A stretch of 38,739 nt of DNA from Oscillospiraceae bacterium (GCA_017624715.1 JAGAMN010000061.1:1-38739); one strand, 5' to 3'. Positions 23,664 to 36,846 are shown, counted from the first letter of the stretch. Translations and numbers: made by a program. The notes: generated by a model from the sequence alone, not told the origin.

Positions 23664-24647
23664 TTACATCCCCCAGTTCTTTTTCACCCGGATGTCATCG
23701 CCCAGGAAGGCCACCCGGGTAAAGCTGCCCCGGAGCCGGGAGGCGATCTGGGGAGAGTACCGGCGGCTCAGGTCCTCGGTGTTCAGGTTGGTGGAAATGA
23801 TGATGGCCTTACCGCACAGCAGCCGGTCGTTGATCAGGTTATAGAGGGCGGCAGTGACGAACTGGCCGGGCATTTCGGTGCCCAGATCATCCACGATCAG
23901 CAGGTCGCACTGACCGTACTTTTTCACTTCCTCCCGCGCCTCCTCGTCGCCGCTGAACTTGGCCCGCTCCAGCTTGGAGAACAGGTGGCCCGCGCTTTCA
24001 TAGACCACGGAGTAGCCCCGGTCGGCCACGGTACGGGCAATGCAGGCAGACAGGAAGGTCTTGCCCAGGCCCGTATCACCGGAGAACAGCAGATTGCCGG
24101 ACTTCTCGGAGAAGCCATAGGCATATTTCCGGCAGGTCTGGTAGGTCTTGTCCATGACGGTGCGGATGTTGACATTCCATTTGGGGTCGATCCGGTCGGG
24201 GTAGTAGTCCAGCCGGAACTGCTCGAAGGATTCCCGGCCCACATTCAGGAAGGTCAGCTCCTTCTTCTGCTCCTGACGGCATAGCTCCGACAGGCACTCA
24301 CACATATTCGAGCCCATATAGCCGCTGCCGCCGCATTTTTCGCAGATGGGGGTCTCGTCCAGATAGCCCTCTTCAAAATACGTCCGGGCCAGAGCCTCCC
24401 GCTCCTGCTGCAGGGCCAGATTCTTCTCCTTCGCGGCATTCATGGCCGCCTGGACGTCGCCGCCCTGGGAGAATACCGCCTGGGCCGCCAGGGCCATGGT
24501 CAGCCGCAGCTGCCGGTCGATTTCCCGGAGCCGGGGCACCTGCTCATAGGCTGTGTAGAGATGCTGCTGATTTTCGGACTCCCGGTCCGCCTTGGCTTCC
24601 GCGAGCCTTGCTCTTGCCCGCTGAATGACTTCCGCGCTGTATCCCAT
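23664..24647 (-). CDS. dnaC: DnaC/DnaI-like helicase loader ATPase
   Basis: A 327-residue AAA+ protein that loads the replicative helicase. The N-terminal helical region is followed by a Cys-rich zinc-binding segment (CEKCGGSGYMGSNMCEC, about residue 105-121), Walker A GDTGLGKT, Walker B LLIVDDLGTE, and sensor residues in IISTNLN and RLRG. GGAGGG upstream overlaps the end of the DnaD-type gene. Pairing with a DnaD-domain gene is the usual arrangement for primosome proteins in Firmicutes. Confidence 0.93.
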   Translation of the reverse strand: MGYSAEVIQRARARLAEAKADRESENQQHLYTAYEQVPRLREIDRQLRLTMALAAQAVFSQGGDVQAAMNAAKEKNLALQQEREALARTYFEEGYLDETPICEKCGGSGYMGSNMCECLSELCRQEQKKELTFLNVGRESFEQFRLDYYPDRIDPKWNVNIRTVMDKTYQTCRKYAYGFSEKSGNLLFSGDTGLGKTFLSACIARTVADRGYSVVYESAGHLFSKLERAKFSGDEEAREEVKKYGQCDLLIVDDLGTEMPGQFVTAALYNLINDRLLCGKAIIISTNLNTEDLSRRYSPQIASRLRGSFTRVAFLGDDIRVKKNWGM

Positions 24648-24650
24648 GGT

Positions 24651-25526
24651 TTATCCCTCCCTCAGCATTCTGGCGATGGCCGCCTGTTCGTCGGCATCCA
24701 GCTGGCGCTGGCCGCCCTGGGCGGCGGTACCGGGCTTCCGGTCGCCGGTGCGGATGGCTTCCGCTGTCATAAGGCCCGCCTCGTGCCAGCGGGTCAGTAT
24801 CTTATTCATGTAGGCCCAGCTCAGGCCGCCGGTGTTCAGACAGGTCCGCTCATAGGCCATGGAGATGACCTCGTCGTCGAAGCCCATGTCGATCCAGGCG
24901 CTGGCGTAGCGCTCCTCCGCAGCGGTAAGACTGCGGCCGTAGATCTGCAGAATGTCCATCAGCCGGGACATTCTGGAATTTCGGACATTCTGGGTCTGGA
25001 TAAAGGCCGCGGCCTCCTCCATGGTGTCGATTCCCTGCTCCGCCCAGCGGTAGGCTTCCTTCTCAATGGACAGGAGGCTCGGAGAGCGGAGTTTGCCCTT
25101 CTGGCGGGCCCGGTCCTTACAGTAGCTCACCAGCACGGACACCACTTCCTCCGGCAGACCCAGATAATTGGTAAAGCCCAGAATGATCTTCCGGTCCTCC
25201 ACATGGATGGGCCGGCCCAGCAGCCGCTGGATCTCATCGCAAAGCGACTGGAAGGCATTGCCCGCCGCCAGCACATCGTGCTCGGAATAGCTGGGTCGCT
25301 CACCGGCCATGATGCGGCAGGGCTTCTCGTCGCAGTAAAGGCCCAGCTGGCGCAGTGTCGCCATGGCGCAGCTGACCCGGGAGGGGCTCATATTCAATTC
25401 CCGCTCCGCGCCCTCGGGGGCGTTTCCGGCGTGCAGATATATGTACAGCAGTGCGCTGTCGCCGCTGGCGGCGCTCAGAAGTCTGCGCAGCTGAGAGCCT
25501 TCTATTGTGACCGTTTCAATATTCAT
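24651..25526 (-). CDS. DnaD-domain replication initiation protein
   Basis: A 291-residue protein from an ATG at 25526 with GAGGAG 7 nt upstream; the open frame continues further upstream but lacks a ribosome site and is unlike the family. The N-terminal winged-helix-like part (residues 1-100) is followed by a DnaB_2/DnaD domain, with the C-terminal helix pair MGFDDEVISMAYERTC and SWAYMNKILTRW typical of this family. It acts with DnaC in helicase loading. Confidence 0.9.
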   Translation of the reverse strand: MNIETVTIEGSQLRRLLSAASGDSALLYIYLHAGNAPEGAERELNMSPSRVSCAMATLRQLGLYCDEKPCRIMAGERPSYSEHDVLAAGNAFQSLCDEIQRLLGRPIHVEDRKIILGFTNYLGLPEEVVSVLVSYCKDRARQKGKLRSPSLLSIEKEAYRWAEQGIDTMEEAAAFIQTQNVRNSRMSRLMDILQIYGRSLTAAEERYASAWIDMGFDDEVISMAYERTCLNTGGLSWAYMNKILTRWHEAGLMTAEAIRTGDRKPGTAAQGGQRQLDADEQAAIARMLREG

Positions 25527-25719
25527 TCCGTGCTCCTCTAAAACTCGATAGTTAATGACATTATACCACAGCTTTCCCCCGGGGACAACGGCGATGGAGG
25601 GCAGAAATTCGGAGAATTTCCGCCAAAGTTTTTGGCACACCACAGGATATTGTGGCCGGGAGACAATTTTACCACGAATGGTCGATGGATTCACACGAAA
25701 TGTGCGATCACAAAAACAC

Positions 25720-25741
25720 GGGCGCCCCGATTGGGGCGCCC
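25720..25741 (-). terminator. GC-rich terminator of the Cys/Asn-rich mini-gene
   Basis: A perfect 9-bp GC stem with a 4-nt loop. Read leftward it is followed by GTGTTTTTG. Confidence 0.8.
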
Positions 25742-25767
25742 TGGAATCTTTTGTTAAGGGTTACCGC

Positions 25768-25911
25768 TTAGCAGCAGCCGCAGTCGTTGCGCTCGCAGTT
25801 GTTCCAGTTGTTGTTGCCGCAGCCGCAGTTGCAGAACAGCAGGATCAGAATGATGATCCACCACCAGTTGTTGTTACCGAAGCACCCGCACAGACCGTTG
25901 TTGTTACACAT
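25768..25911 (-). CDS. Cys/Asn/Trp-rich single-span mini-protein
   Basis: A 47-residue protein with GGAGG before the ATG at 25911 and its own terminator. One membrane span (WWWIIILILLF) is flanked by nearly mirror-like polar segments rich in Asn, Cys and Gly (MCNNNGLCGCFGNNN before, CNCGCGNNNWNNC after). Nine Cys in 47 residues. It resembles in style the small Gly/Asn-rich sporulation or coat proteins of Firmicutes (YjcZ-like), but no firm family is recognised. Confidence 0.8.
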   Translation of the reverse strand: MCNNNGLCGCFGNNNWWWIIILILLFCNCGCGNNNWNNCERNDCGCC

Positions 25912-26018
25912 AATGACTACCTCCGAAAATTTTTTGTTGAGCTTTGCTGCCCACACTCCATGTTATGACCGGAGGCGAAAAATGTGCCGCAGCCAGGAAG
26001 CGGCTGCGGCAGAAATTT

Positions 26019-26711
26019 TTACAGAGCCCGAAGGCCTTCCACCAGAGCGGTCTTGCCGGCGGTCTTGTCGTCCTTCATCTTGATGATGCGGGCAGGGCAG
26101 CCTGCCACGACGGCATTGGCGGGAACGTCATTGACAACCACCGCACCGGCGGCCACCACGGCATTCTCGCCCACATGGCAGCCCTCGATGACCACGGCGT
26201 TGGCGCCGATGAGCACATTGTCCTCAATGATGACGGGGGTGGCGGAGGCGGGTTCGATGACACCTGCCAGAACAGCGCCGGCGCCCACATGGCAGTTCCT
26301 GCCCACGGTAGCCCGGCCGCCCAGAACGGCGCCCATGTCGATCATGGTGCCCTCGCCGATGACAGCGCCGATGTTGATGATGGCGCCCATCATAATGACG
26401 GCGTTCTTGCCGATCTCCACCTGCTCGCGGATGATGGCGCCGGGCTCGATGCGGGCGGGAATATTCTTCATATCCAGCATGGGAATGGCAGAATTGCGGC
26501 AATTGTTCTCGATCTCGATATGGGCAAATTCATTGGCTTCCAGCACGGGAGCGATGTCCTTCCAGTCGCCGAAGACGATCTTCTGACCCTCGGCGGCGCC
26601 CCAAACCTGACAGCCGGGGAACTCTACGGGAGTTTTTTCCCAGACATAGACCTTCACGGGGGTCTTCTTTTCGGACGTGCGGATATATTCAATGATTTCC
26701 TGTGCATTCAT
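26019..26711 (-). CDS. dapH: Tetrahydrodipicolinate N-acetyltransferase
   Basis: A 230-residue acyltransferase of lysine and diaminopimelate synthesis that transfers acetyl from acetyl-CoA to tetrahydrodipicolinate. Residues about 85-210 are a left-handed beta helix of hexapeptide repeats ([36 protein letters not shown]). The N-terminal [23 protein letters not shown] is typical of DapH. The ATG at 26711 has GGAGGA upstream. Divergent from the deacetylase and aminotransferase genes of the same branch. Confidence 0.95.
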   Translation of the reverse strand: MNAQEIIEYIRTSEKKTPVKVYVWEKTPVEFPGCQVWGAAEGQKIVFGDWKDIAPVLEANEFAHIEIENNCRNSAIPMLDMKNIPARIEPGAIIREQVEIGKNAVIMMGAIINIGAVIGEGTMIDMGAVLGGRATVGRNCHVGAGAVLAGVIEPASATPVIIEDNVLIGANAVVIEGCHVGENAVVAAGAVVVNDVPANAVVAGCPARIIKMKDDKTAGKTALVEGLRAL

Positions 26712-26781
26712 GGTATTTCCTCCTCGGTTCGTTTGCTTATACACATCCTACCACCAATCAATCCAAAACACAAGACAGAAA

Positions 26782-26810
26782 TTGACATAAGAATGAATTT
26801 ACAGTATAAT
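26782..26810 (+). promoter_or_regulatory. Consensus sigma-A promoter of the deacetylase/aminotransferase operon
   Basis: A perfect TTGACA (26782-26787), 17-bp spacer and perfect TATAAT (26805-26810). This is an unusually strong promoter, between dapH and the operon. Confidence 0.85.
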
Positions 26811-26850
26811 TATTCAAATTTCAACTGACCCCAGGATGGAGCTGAACCAT

Positions 26851-27935
<1,085 letters not shown>

Positions 27936-27939
<4 letters not shown>

Positions 27940-29063
27940 TTCCTTTGAATTCCAACTTATCCGGCCTGAAGCGGAGCCAGATCCGGGTCTACACCAATCT
28001 GGCCCGGGAGGTCGATGATTGCGTTATGTTAACCATTGGTGAGCCGGATTTCGACACACCGGAAGCCATCAAGCAGTCTGCCATGACCGCTCTGGCGGAA
28101 AACCAGACCCACTACGCCCCCAACCAGGGCACTGCTGCCCTGCGCCAGGCTGTGGCCGATTTTGAAGCCAACCGCGGCAATCCCGTAACCGCCGATCAGG
28201 TGCTCATCACCATCGGCGCCTGTCACGCTTTGTTTACCGCCTTGCTTGGCATTCTGAATCCCGGGGAGGAGATCATCGTCCCCACTCCCGGCTTTGGCCT
28301 CTATGAGACCATCGCCACCATCGCCGGCGCGAAAACCGTCCCTCTGGACATTTCCAAGACCGGCTTTCAGATCACGAAAGAGGCCCTGGATGCCGCCATT
28401 ACGGAGAAAACCAAGGCCATCATCGTCAACTCCCCCTGCAATCCCACCGGCGCGGTGTTCAATGCCGAGAGCCTGCGCGCCATCAAGGACGCGGTGCTGG
28501 GAAAGCCCATCTTCGTCATCAGCGACAATGTGTATAATCAGCTGAGTTATGTAAACTGCCCCGATCTAAGTCTGGAGCCGGACCTGAAGGACCAGCTGAT
28601 CCTCTGCCAGAGCTTCTCCAAGCCCTACGCCATGACTGGCTGGCGGGTGGGATATCTGGTGTGCCCCGGCTATGTGATGGACCGGCTGCTACTGCTGAGC
28701 GCCGCGGAGATCACCGCGGTGCCTACCTTCCTGCAGGAGGCTGCCATTACCGCCCTCAGGACCGATCCTTCCCCCATGCGGGAGATCTACCGCCAGCGCC
28801 GGGATTTTGTCTGCACCCGGCTGCGGGAAATGGGCCTGACCTTCCCGGAGCCCGAAGGCGCTTTCTATGTGTTCGTGGACATTTCCAGCTTCGGCATTCC
28901 TTCGGGAGAATTCTGCGCCCGGATGATCAAAGAGGCCAAAGTCGCCGCCGTCCCCGGTGCCTGCTTCGGTGCGGAGGGGTACATCCGCCTGTCCTACTGC
29001 ACCGGTGACGCAGAGCTGAAAAAAGGCATGGACCGAATGGAACAGTTCATCAGGGAATTATAA
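27936..29063 (+). CDS. patA: PLP-dependent aminotransferase, PatA-like (predicted N-acetyl-DAP aminotransferase)
   Basis: A 375-residue class I/II fold-type I aminotransferase. The family motifs GEPDFDTP, APNQGTAALRQAV, NSPCNPTGAVF and the PLP Lys in SFSKPYAMTGWRVGY are all present. It overlaps the deacetylase gene by ATGA. With dapH opposite, the most likely reaction is glutamate-dependent amination in the acetylase branch of lysine synthesis. Broad-specificity aromatic or aspartate transamination remains possible. Confidence 0.88.
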
Positions 29064-29099
29064 ATTTCAGTTTTTCGAGCAGCTAAACACCACGCCATC

Positions 29100-29128
29100 G
29101 TAGGGCGGGGGGCATGCCTCCGCCCTAC
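29100..29128. repeat. Short GC-rich intergenic palindrome
   Basis: Arms GTAGGGCGG (29100-29108) and CCGCCCTAC (29120-29128) pair perfectly around an inner GC-rich GCATGC. The style is that of dispersed REP-like palindromes; no second copy is in this window. It follows the aminotransferase gene by 36 nt. Confidence 0.6.
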
Positions 29129-29172
29129 AAACTAGTTGTAAAATAAACTCCAATCTGACATACATATAAAAT

Positions 29173-29200
29173 AACCCGGCAGTCCGAGGACTGCCGGGTT
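29173..29200. terminator. Terminator between convergent aminotransferase and symporter genes
   Basis: An inverted repeat with 12-13 bp arms and a tiny loop. Leftward it is followed by ATTTTATATG. It can serve both genes. Confidence 0.8.
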
Positions 29201-29212
29201 GTCGTATGCAGT

Positions 29213-30481
29213 TTACTTTTTCGCAGCCAGGCGCTTGGTGAGCCAGTCCTTGCCGTCCACGAAGCGGGCAACGATGTAGCTGGCAACATAGTCGCCGGCG
29301 GCGTTGACCATGGTGGCGGGAGGATCGACCAGATTGCCCAGGGCAATGGCGATGGGGTAGGCAATGGCCATCTGGTCGGGGAAGAAGATGGTGCACAGCA
29401 CCAGCTCGCCGGTACCGCCGCCGCCGGGAATGCCGGACATGGCAACGGAGGAGAAGATAGCCACGATGATGGCAAGGATTGCCTCGCCGGTGCCGAAGTC
29501 CTTGCCGAAGATGCCGAAGAGGAAGGCCACCTTGATGATGGCGGACATGGCAGAGCCGTCCATGTGCATGGTTGCGCCCAGGGGCAGAACGATGTTGCTG
29601 ATATCCTTGCTGATGCCGGTGTCCTCAGCGGCTTCCATGTTGGTGGGAATAGTCGCAACAGAGGAGCAGGTACCGAAGGAAACGGCTGCAGGCTTGAACA
29701 GGTGGCTGAACATCACCTTCACAGCGCCCTTGCCGCCGCCGAAGCGGGCGTAGATGGGGAAGAAGACGAACATGTAGGCAAAGCAGAGCACATAGTAGAT
29801 GATCAGGGTGCGGCTGTAGTCGCCGATCAGCTCAGGGCCGTAGGTGGCAACCAGAGTGGCGAAGAAGCCGAAGAAGCCGACAGGTGCATAGAAGGTGATG
29901 ATGCGGACCACATTCATGATGCACTTGGTCACGTCCTCCAGCAGCTTTGCGGTCATGGTCTGCTTGCCGCCGGCCATCTGAATGCCGAAGCCGCACAGAA
30001 TTGCGAAGACGATCAAAGGCAGAATGGCTCTGCGGCTCCACAGCTCGGAGAAATCGGGCTTGGTGAAGAAGTTGATGATCATATCCGCAACGCCCAGAGT
30101 TTCGCCCACCTCACCCTCGGTGACGGTGTACTGACCCTGGACCAGGGGGAAAACACGGCAGATGATGTACATGATCAGGGCGGCGATGCCTGCAGTGACG
30201 CAGAAGGTGACCACGGTGGTGCCCATGATCTTGCCGGCCTTTTTCATATTGTCCATATTGGCGATGGCGGAAGAGATGGAACAGAACACCATGGGAACCA
30301 CGATGCAGAACATCAGATTGATAAACAGGGTACCCAGGGGCTCCAACACCGTTGCGCCCGCATCAATGATCGCACCGTCGGCATCCTTCACAGCGGGCCA
30401 AAGGGCGCCCACGACGCAGCCCGCCACAATGCCGGTGAGCATCATGATAATGAAGCTGTAATTTTTCAGGAATTTCTTCAT
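29213..30481 (-). CDS. Dicarboxylate/amino acid:cation symporter (DAACS family)
   Basis: A 422-residue membrane transporter with eight or more spans. Family signatures are visible: SFGTCSSVATIPTNMEAAED (Ser-rich re-entrant loop), PLGATMHMDGSA, PGGGGTGELV and NLVDPPATMVNAAGD. Members import glutamate, aspartate, serine or C4-dicarboxylates with sodium or protons. The start has GGAGGAT upstream. Divergent from an AraC regulator, its probable controller. Confidence 0.93.
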   Translation of the reverse strand: MKKFLKNYSFIIMMLTGIVAGCVVGALWPAVKDADGAIIDAGATVLEPLGTLFINLMFCIVVPMVFCSISSAIANMDNMKKAGKIMGTTVVTFCVTAGIAALIMYIICRVFPLVQGQYTVTEGEVGETLGVADMIINFFTKPDFSELWSRRAILPLIVFAILCGFGIQMAGGKQTMTAKLLEDVTKCIMNVVRIITFYAPVGFFGFFATLVATYGPELIGDYSRTLIIYYVLCFAYMFVFFPIYARFGGGKGAVKVMFSHLFKPAAVSFGTCSSVATIPTNMEAAEDTGISKDISNIVLPLGATMHMDGSAMSAIIKVAFLFGIFGKDFGTGEAILAIIVAIFSSVAMSGIPGGGGTGELVLCTIFFPDQMAIAYPIAIALGNLVDPPATMVNAAGDYVASYIVARFVDGKDWLTKRLAAKK

Positions 30482-30535
30482 GGGAAATCCTCCTTGTTAT
30501 TTTTTCACTTTCCCCGCTATTGTACAGCGCATGGC

Positions 30536-30576
30536 TTGCAAAATAAACGCATTTTATGCTATCATTATTGCAAAAA
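30536..30576. promoter_or_regulatory. Divergent control site with inverted TTGCAA repeats
   Basis: Rightward TTGCAA (30536-30541), an 18-bp spacer and TATCAT (30560-30565) precede the AraC gene. The block ends in the inverse, TTATTGCAA, so an inverted repeat with about 9-bp arms spans 30536-30574. It is a plausible operator for the AraC-type protein. Confidence 0.45.
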
Positions 30577-30597
30577 ATGCTATATGGAGTACACGCC

Positions 30598-31452
30598 ATG
30601 TCAAAAGGATATGAAAGCCGGGGTTATCTGCTGGATGACTACCGTCTGTTCCACCTGTCAGAGCCCCAGGCCGGACACATCGACTACCACTATCACGAAT
30701 TCTGTAAGCTCCTGCTGCTGGTCTCCGGCAGCGGGGAATACGCGGTGGAGGGCCGCCGCTATCGCCTCCGGGCCGGGGATATCGTCCTCATCGGCAGCCA
30801 CTGCGTCCACCGGCCGGAATTTGAGTCCGGCGCTCCCTACGAGCGGATCATCATCTACATTTCCCCGGAATTTCTGCGGCGTCAGTCCGGGCCGGACTGT
30901 TCGTTGGAGGACTGCTTCTCCGGTCAGGCAGGCCATGTCCTGCGGCCGGAGGAAAAGGAGCGGCGGGAGCTCTTCTCCCTGGCTGCCCGGCTGGAGCGGG
31001 AGCTGCGCCGGGAGGAATACGGCCATGTGGTGCTGGGCAACGGACTGCTGCTGCACCTGCTGGTGGAGATCAGCCGCAGTCTGAGAAATTCCAGCGAGCC
31101 GGTTCCCGGCCCCGTCACCCCTCACAATGACCGCATCGCGGACATTCTTGGCTACATCAATGAGCATCTGGCGGAGGATGTGACCATCGACAGCCTCTCA
31201 GAGCGGTTTTACATCAGCAAATACCACATGATGCGCCTGTTCCGTCAGGAGACAGGCCAGTCCATTCACGCCTATCTTTCCGACCGGCGGCTGCTCCAGG
31301 CCCGGGAGCTGATCGCCGGCGGCATGAGCGCCACGGAAAGCTGCTTCCGCTCTGGCTTTCGCAGCTATTCCTCCTTCACCCGGGCCTACTCCAAGCGCTA
31401 CGGAACCACCCCCACCGGAAGATCCAACCAGCTGGAGGAAACCTACGAGTAA
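30598..31452 (+). CDS. AraC-family transcriptional regulator
   Basis: A 284-residue regulator. The N-terminal cupin (residues about 15-130, with YHYHEFCKLLLLVSGSGEY and DIVLIGSHCVHRPEF) binds an effector. The C-terminal double helix-turn-helix (residues about 180-280) includes SLSERFYISKYHMMRLFRQ and ATESCFRSGFRSYSSFTRAYSKRYG. The ATG at 30598 has TGGAG upstream. Divergence from the symporter suggests it senses the transported compound. Confidence 0.92.
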   Translation: MSKGYESRGYLLDDYRLFHLSEPQAGHIDYHYHEFCKLLLLVSGSGEYAVEGRRYRLRAGDIVLIGSHCVHRPEFESGAPYERIIIYISPEFLRRQSGPDCSLEDCFSGQAGHVLRPEEKERRELFSLAARLERELRREEYGHVVLGNGLLLHLLVEISRSLRNSSEPVPGPVTPHNDRIADILGYINEHLAEDVTIDSLSERFYISKYHMMRLFRQETGQSIHAYLSDRRLLQARELIAGGMSATESCFRSGFRSYSSFTRAYSKRYGTTPTGRSNQLEETYE

Positions 31453-31466
31453 TGCAGAATTATGGT

Positions 31467-31544
31467 GTGCGCGAAGCGCACGATTTAAAATGTTTTCGCA
31501 GAAAACTCCTCAATTTTGCATTTTGCATTCAGCATTCTGCATTT
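31467..31544. repeat. Left intergenic repeat block before secA
   Basis: It contains a tight GTGCGC/GCGCAC hairpin (31467-31481) and a run of 7-bp units of the type TGCATTT/TGCATTC (31512-31544). An 18-nt part (31519-31536) recurs in inverted orientation at 34369-34386 behind secA. Confidence 0.75.
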
Positions 31545-31669
31545 CGCACCTCAGTGCATCAATCTGCAATTTGAATTGTTCACAAAATCGTCTTTCATTC
31601 CCTTTACAGATGTGCTATACTTAGTTAAATTGGTTCTAAATCGCCATTTTGCATTGAAAGGAAATTTTT

Positions 31670-34345
<2,676 letters not shown>

Positions 34346-34353
34346 CCTCGTCC

Positions 34354-34435
34354 AAATGCAAAATGCATAATGCTGAATGCAAAATGAAGTGATATGCGCT
34401 GGAATTTTGCATTTTGCACTTTGCATTCTGCATTT
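34354..34435. repeat. Right intergenic repeat block behind secA, self-complementary
   Basis: Two runs of AATGC-type 7-bp units face each other (34354-34387 and 34403-34435), so the block can fold into a long imperfect hairpin. It shares an exact 18-nt segment, inverted, with the block before secA. Confidence 0.75.
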
Positions 34436-34450
34436 CATGGAGTTTTTACT

Positions 34451-35257
34451 ATGTCTATTATTACACAAAAAATTGGTACATTGGAGATTTTGACCGCCGA
34501 AGGAATCTCCGCGGCCCACTGCTTCACCACCCGCTTCGGCGGGGTGAGCACCGGGCCGCTTGAGAGCATGAATATCGCCATCAAGCTGGATGAGACCGAG
34601 GAAAATGTGGCGGAAAATTTCAGAATCCTGGGCAAGGCCCTGGGGTTTGAGATCTCCGACCTGGTGCTGACCCGCCAGACCCACACCGACTGGGTCCGGC
34701 CCGTGACCCGGGAGGACTGCCGGGGCTGCTTCCACCGGGACTACCCCGAGTGCGACGCTTTGGTCACCAATACCCCGGGGGTGGCGCTGACGGTGTTCAC
34801 CGCCGACTGCACCCCCATCCTCCTCCACGATCCCGTCAACGGTGCCGTGGGCGCCGCCCACGCAGGCTGGCGGGGCACCGCCGCAGGTATCGCCGCCAAA
34901 ACGGCCCGGGCCATGGTCCGGGAATACGGCTGCGAGCCCGGAAACATCCGGGCCGCCATCGGCCCCAACATCGGCTATTGCCACTTTGAGACTGATGACG
35001 ATGTGCCCAAGGCCATGCTCGCCGCCTTCGGCGAGGAGGTGCGGCCCTTCATCTACCCCTCCGGGGAAAAGTTTTTCCTGGACTTAAAAGAAATCAACGC
35101 ACTGGCGCTGCGCCGGGCGGGAGTGACCCACATCGAATGCAGCACAGACTGCACCATGTGCCAGCCCCACCGGTTCTGGTCCCACCGGGTCACCGGAGGC
35201 ATCCGGGGCTCCCAGGGTGCCATCATCGTATGCAATTCAAAGGAGGGAAGCGTATGA
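34451..35257 (+). CDS. Laccase-domain/purine nucleoside phosphorylase-like protein (YlmD/PgeF family)
   Basis: A 268-residue enzyme of the multicopper-oxidase-like "laccase domain" family. The metal-binding set is visible: HTDWV, CDALVTNTPG, TADCTPILLHD, HAGWRGT and CSTDCTMCQPHRFWSHR. Family members act on nucleosides (adenosine deamination and phosphorolysis) or peptidoglycan fidelity (PgeF). The ATG at 34451 has TGGAG upstream; the earlier frame start lies in the repeat block. It overlaps the next gene by ATGA. Confidence 0.93.
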   Translation: MSIITQKIGTLEILTAEGISAAHCFTTRFGGVSTGPLESMNIAIKLDETEENVAENFRILGKALGFEISDLVLTRQTHTDWVRPVTREDCRGCFHRDYPECDALVTNTPGVALTVFTADCTPILLHDPVNGAVGAAHAGWRGTAAGIAAKTARAMVREYGCEPGNIRAAIGPNIGYCHFETDDDVPKAMLAAFGEEVRPFIYPSGEKFFLDLKEINALALRRAGVTHIECSTDCTMCQPHRFWSHRVTGGIRGSQGAIIVCNSKEGSV

Positions 35258-36846
35258 AACGAATCCTAACCCTGCTGCTGTGTCTGGCCATGACAGCCGG
35301 TCTTTTTGCCGGCTGCGCCGCTGAGAACAGGCCCTACATCCCCAGCGGCGACGCCCTGGTCTACGACGACACGGACCTGAACCAGCTGAACCAGGACGAA
35401 GAAAAGGAGCCTCAGGAATTCTCTCTGGCCTACTATTCCGACCGCTCCCTGAACCCCATCACTTCTACGGACTACACCAACCGGACCATCTTCTCGCTGG
35501 TGTATCAGGGCCTGTTCAGCGTCAACAGCGACTACGAGGCCGTACCCATCCTCTGCGACCGGTACGAAGTCTCCTCCAATTACAAAATCTACACCGTCTA
35601 CCTCCGGGAAGATGCCCGTTTCTCCGACGGCTCCGTCCTCACCGTGGATGATGTTCTTGCGAGCTATGAAGCCGCCCGAAACAGCAAGTACTTCGGCGGC
35701 CGCTTCACCCACATCGCTGACATCTCCGGCTCCGGCACCGCCATCGTCTTCACCCTCAGCGTGGAGATGGAAAATCTTTTGCTGCTGCTGGACATCCCCA
35801 TTGTCAAATCCACGGAGGTGGAGGCAGAATCCCCCCTGGGCAGCGGTCCTTACATGCTGGAAAAGACAATGACCGGCGCCCACCTGCGAAAAAATGCCGA
35901 CTGGTGGTGCTCCTCTCCCGACCTGGTGGTCCGGGCCGAGGCGATCCCGCTGATCAGCTGCGATTCCCCTACGGCCATCCGTGACCAGTTTGAATTTGAG
36001 GACGTGGGTCTGGTCTGCGCCGATCCCTGCTCCGACTCCTACGCGGATTTCCGCTGCGACTACGAGGTCTGGGACTGCGAAAGCGGCGTGTTTCTGTTTC
36101 TGGCCGTCAACGTCAAATACAGTGAGTATTTTGAAGACAACGCCCGGGTGATCTCCAACCTGACCTACGGCATCGACCGGGAAACCCTGGCAGAAGACAA
36201 CTACCGGGGCTTTGCCCAGGCGGTGACCCTGGCTGCATCCCCCAGCTCCCCTTACTATTCCATGGGTCTGGCCTCCAAATATGACTATGACCCGGTGCAG
36301 CTGGTCAACGCCGTCAACAACGCCAAAAAGCCCGAGGAGCCCCTGAACCTGCTGGTCAACCGGGACGACAGCCTGCGGCTGCGCACCGCCCGGGACATCG
36401 CCCAGATGCTTACCGACTGCGGTCTGGAGACCGTCACGGTGGAAAAGAACTCCAGTGATTTCCAGAAGTGGATCCTGGCGGGCAACTATGATATGTACCT
36501 GGGCCAGACCCGGCTGTCTGCCAATATGGACCTGTCCCCCTTCTTCAAGCCCTGGGGCGATATGAGCTATAACGGCATCTCCGATGAATCGCTGTACTCC
36601 CTGTGCAAGGATGCACTGGAAAACAGCGGCAACTACTATACTCTGCACCAGGCCGTGGCCAACGACGGCCGCATCACCCCCATCCTCTTCTGTAATTACG
36701 CCGTCTACGCCGAGCGCGGCCTGCTGACGGACCTGCAGCCCTCCCGGGACAATGTGTTCTACTACACCCTGGGCCGCAGCGAAGCCGACGCCCTGATCCC
36801 CATCGATTACGACTCCACCGGTGACGTCGTGACCGGCGTGGGCTGA
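35254..36846 (+). CDS. Orphan extracellular solute-binding lipoprotein (family 5, peptide/nickel type)
   Basis: A 530-residue lipoprotein. The lipobox is LFAGC (Cys about residue 21). The SBP family 5 pattern follows: LNPITSTDYTNRTIFSLVYQGL, YTVYLREDARFSDGSVLTVDDV and the later NLTYGIDRETL. Such proteins deliver oligopeptides, nickel or opines to ABC importers, but no permease or ATPase gene is adjacent. AGGAGG lies before the start inside the laccase-domain gene. It may feed a distant transporter or act as a sensor. Confidence 0.9.
   Translation: MKRILTLLLCLAMTAGLFAGCAAENRPYIPSGDALVYDDTDLNQLNQDEEKEPQEFSLAYYSDRSLNPITSTDYTNRTIFSLVYQGLFSVNSDYEAVPILCDRYEVSSNYKIYTVYLREDARFSDGSVLTVDDVLASYEAARNSKYFGGRFTHIADISGSGTAIVFTLSVEMENLLLLLDIPIVKSTEVEAESPLGSGPYMLEKTMTGAHLRKNADWWCSSPDLVVRAEAIPLISCDSPTAIRDQFEFEDVGLVCADPCSDSYADFRCDYEVWDCESGVFLFLAVNVKYSEYFEDNARVISNLTYGIDRETLAEDNYRGFAQAVTLAASPSSPYYSMGLASKYDYDPVQLVNAVNNAKKPEEPLNLLVNRDDSLRLRTARDIAQMLTDCGLETVTVEKNSSDFQKWILAGNYDMYLGQTRLSANMDLSPFFKPWGDMSYNGISDESLYSLCKDALENSGNYYTLHQAVANDGRITPILFCNYAVYAERGLLTDLQPSRDNVFYYTLGRSEADALIPIDYDSTGDVVTGVG

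Noticed and set aside
21210-24284. A 1024-codon open frame on the + strand across the tRNA fragment and leftward genes
   Set aside because: It runs antisense to five well-supported genes and starts inside the attachment region; no domain is recognisable.
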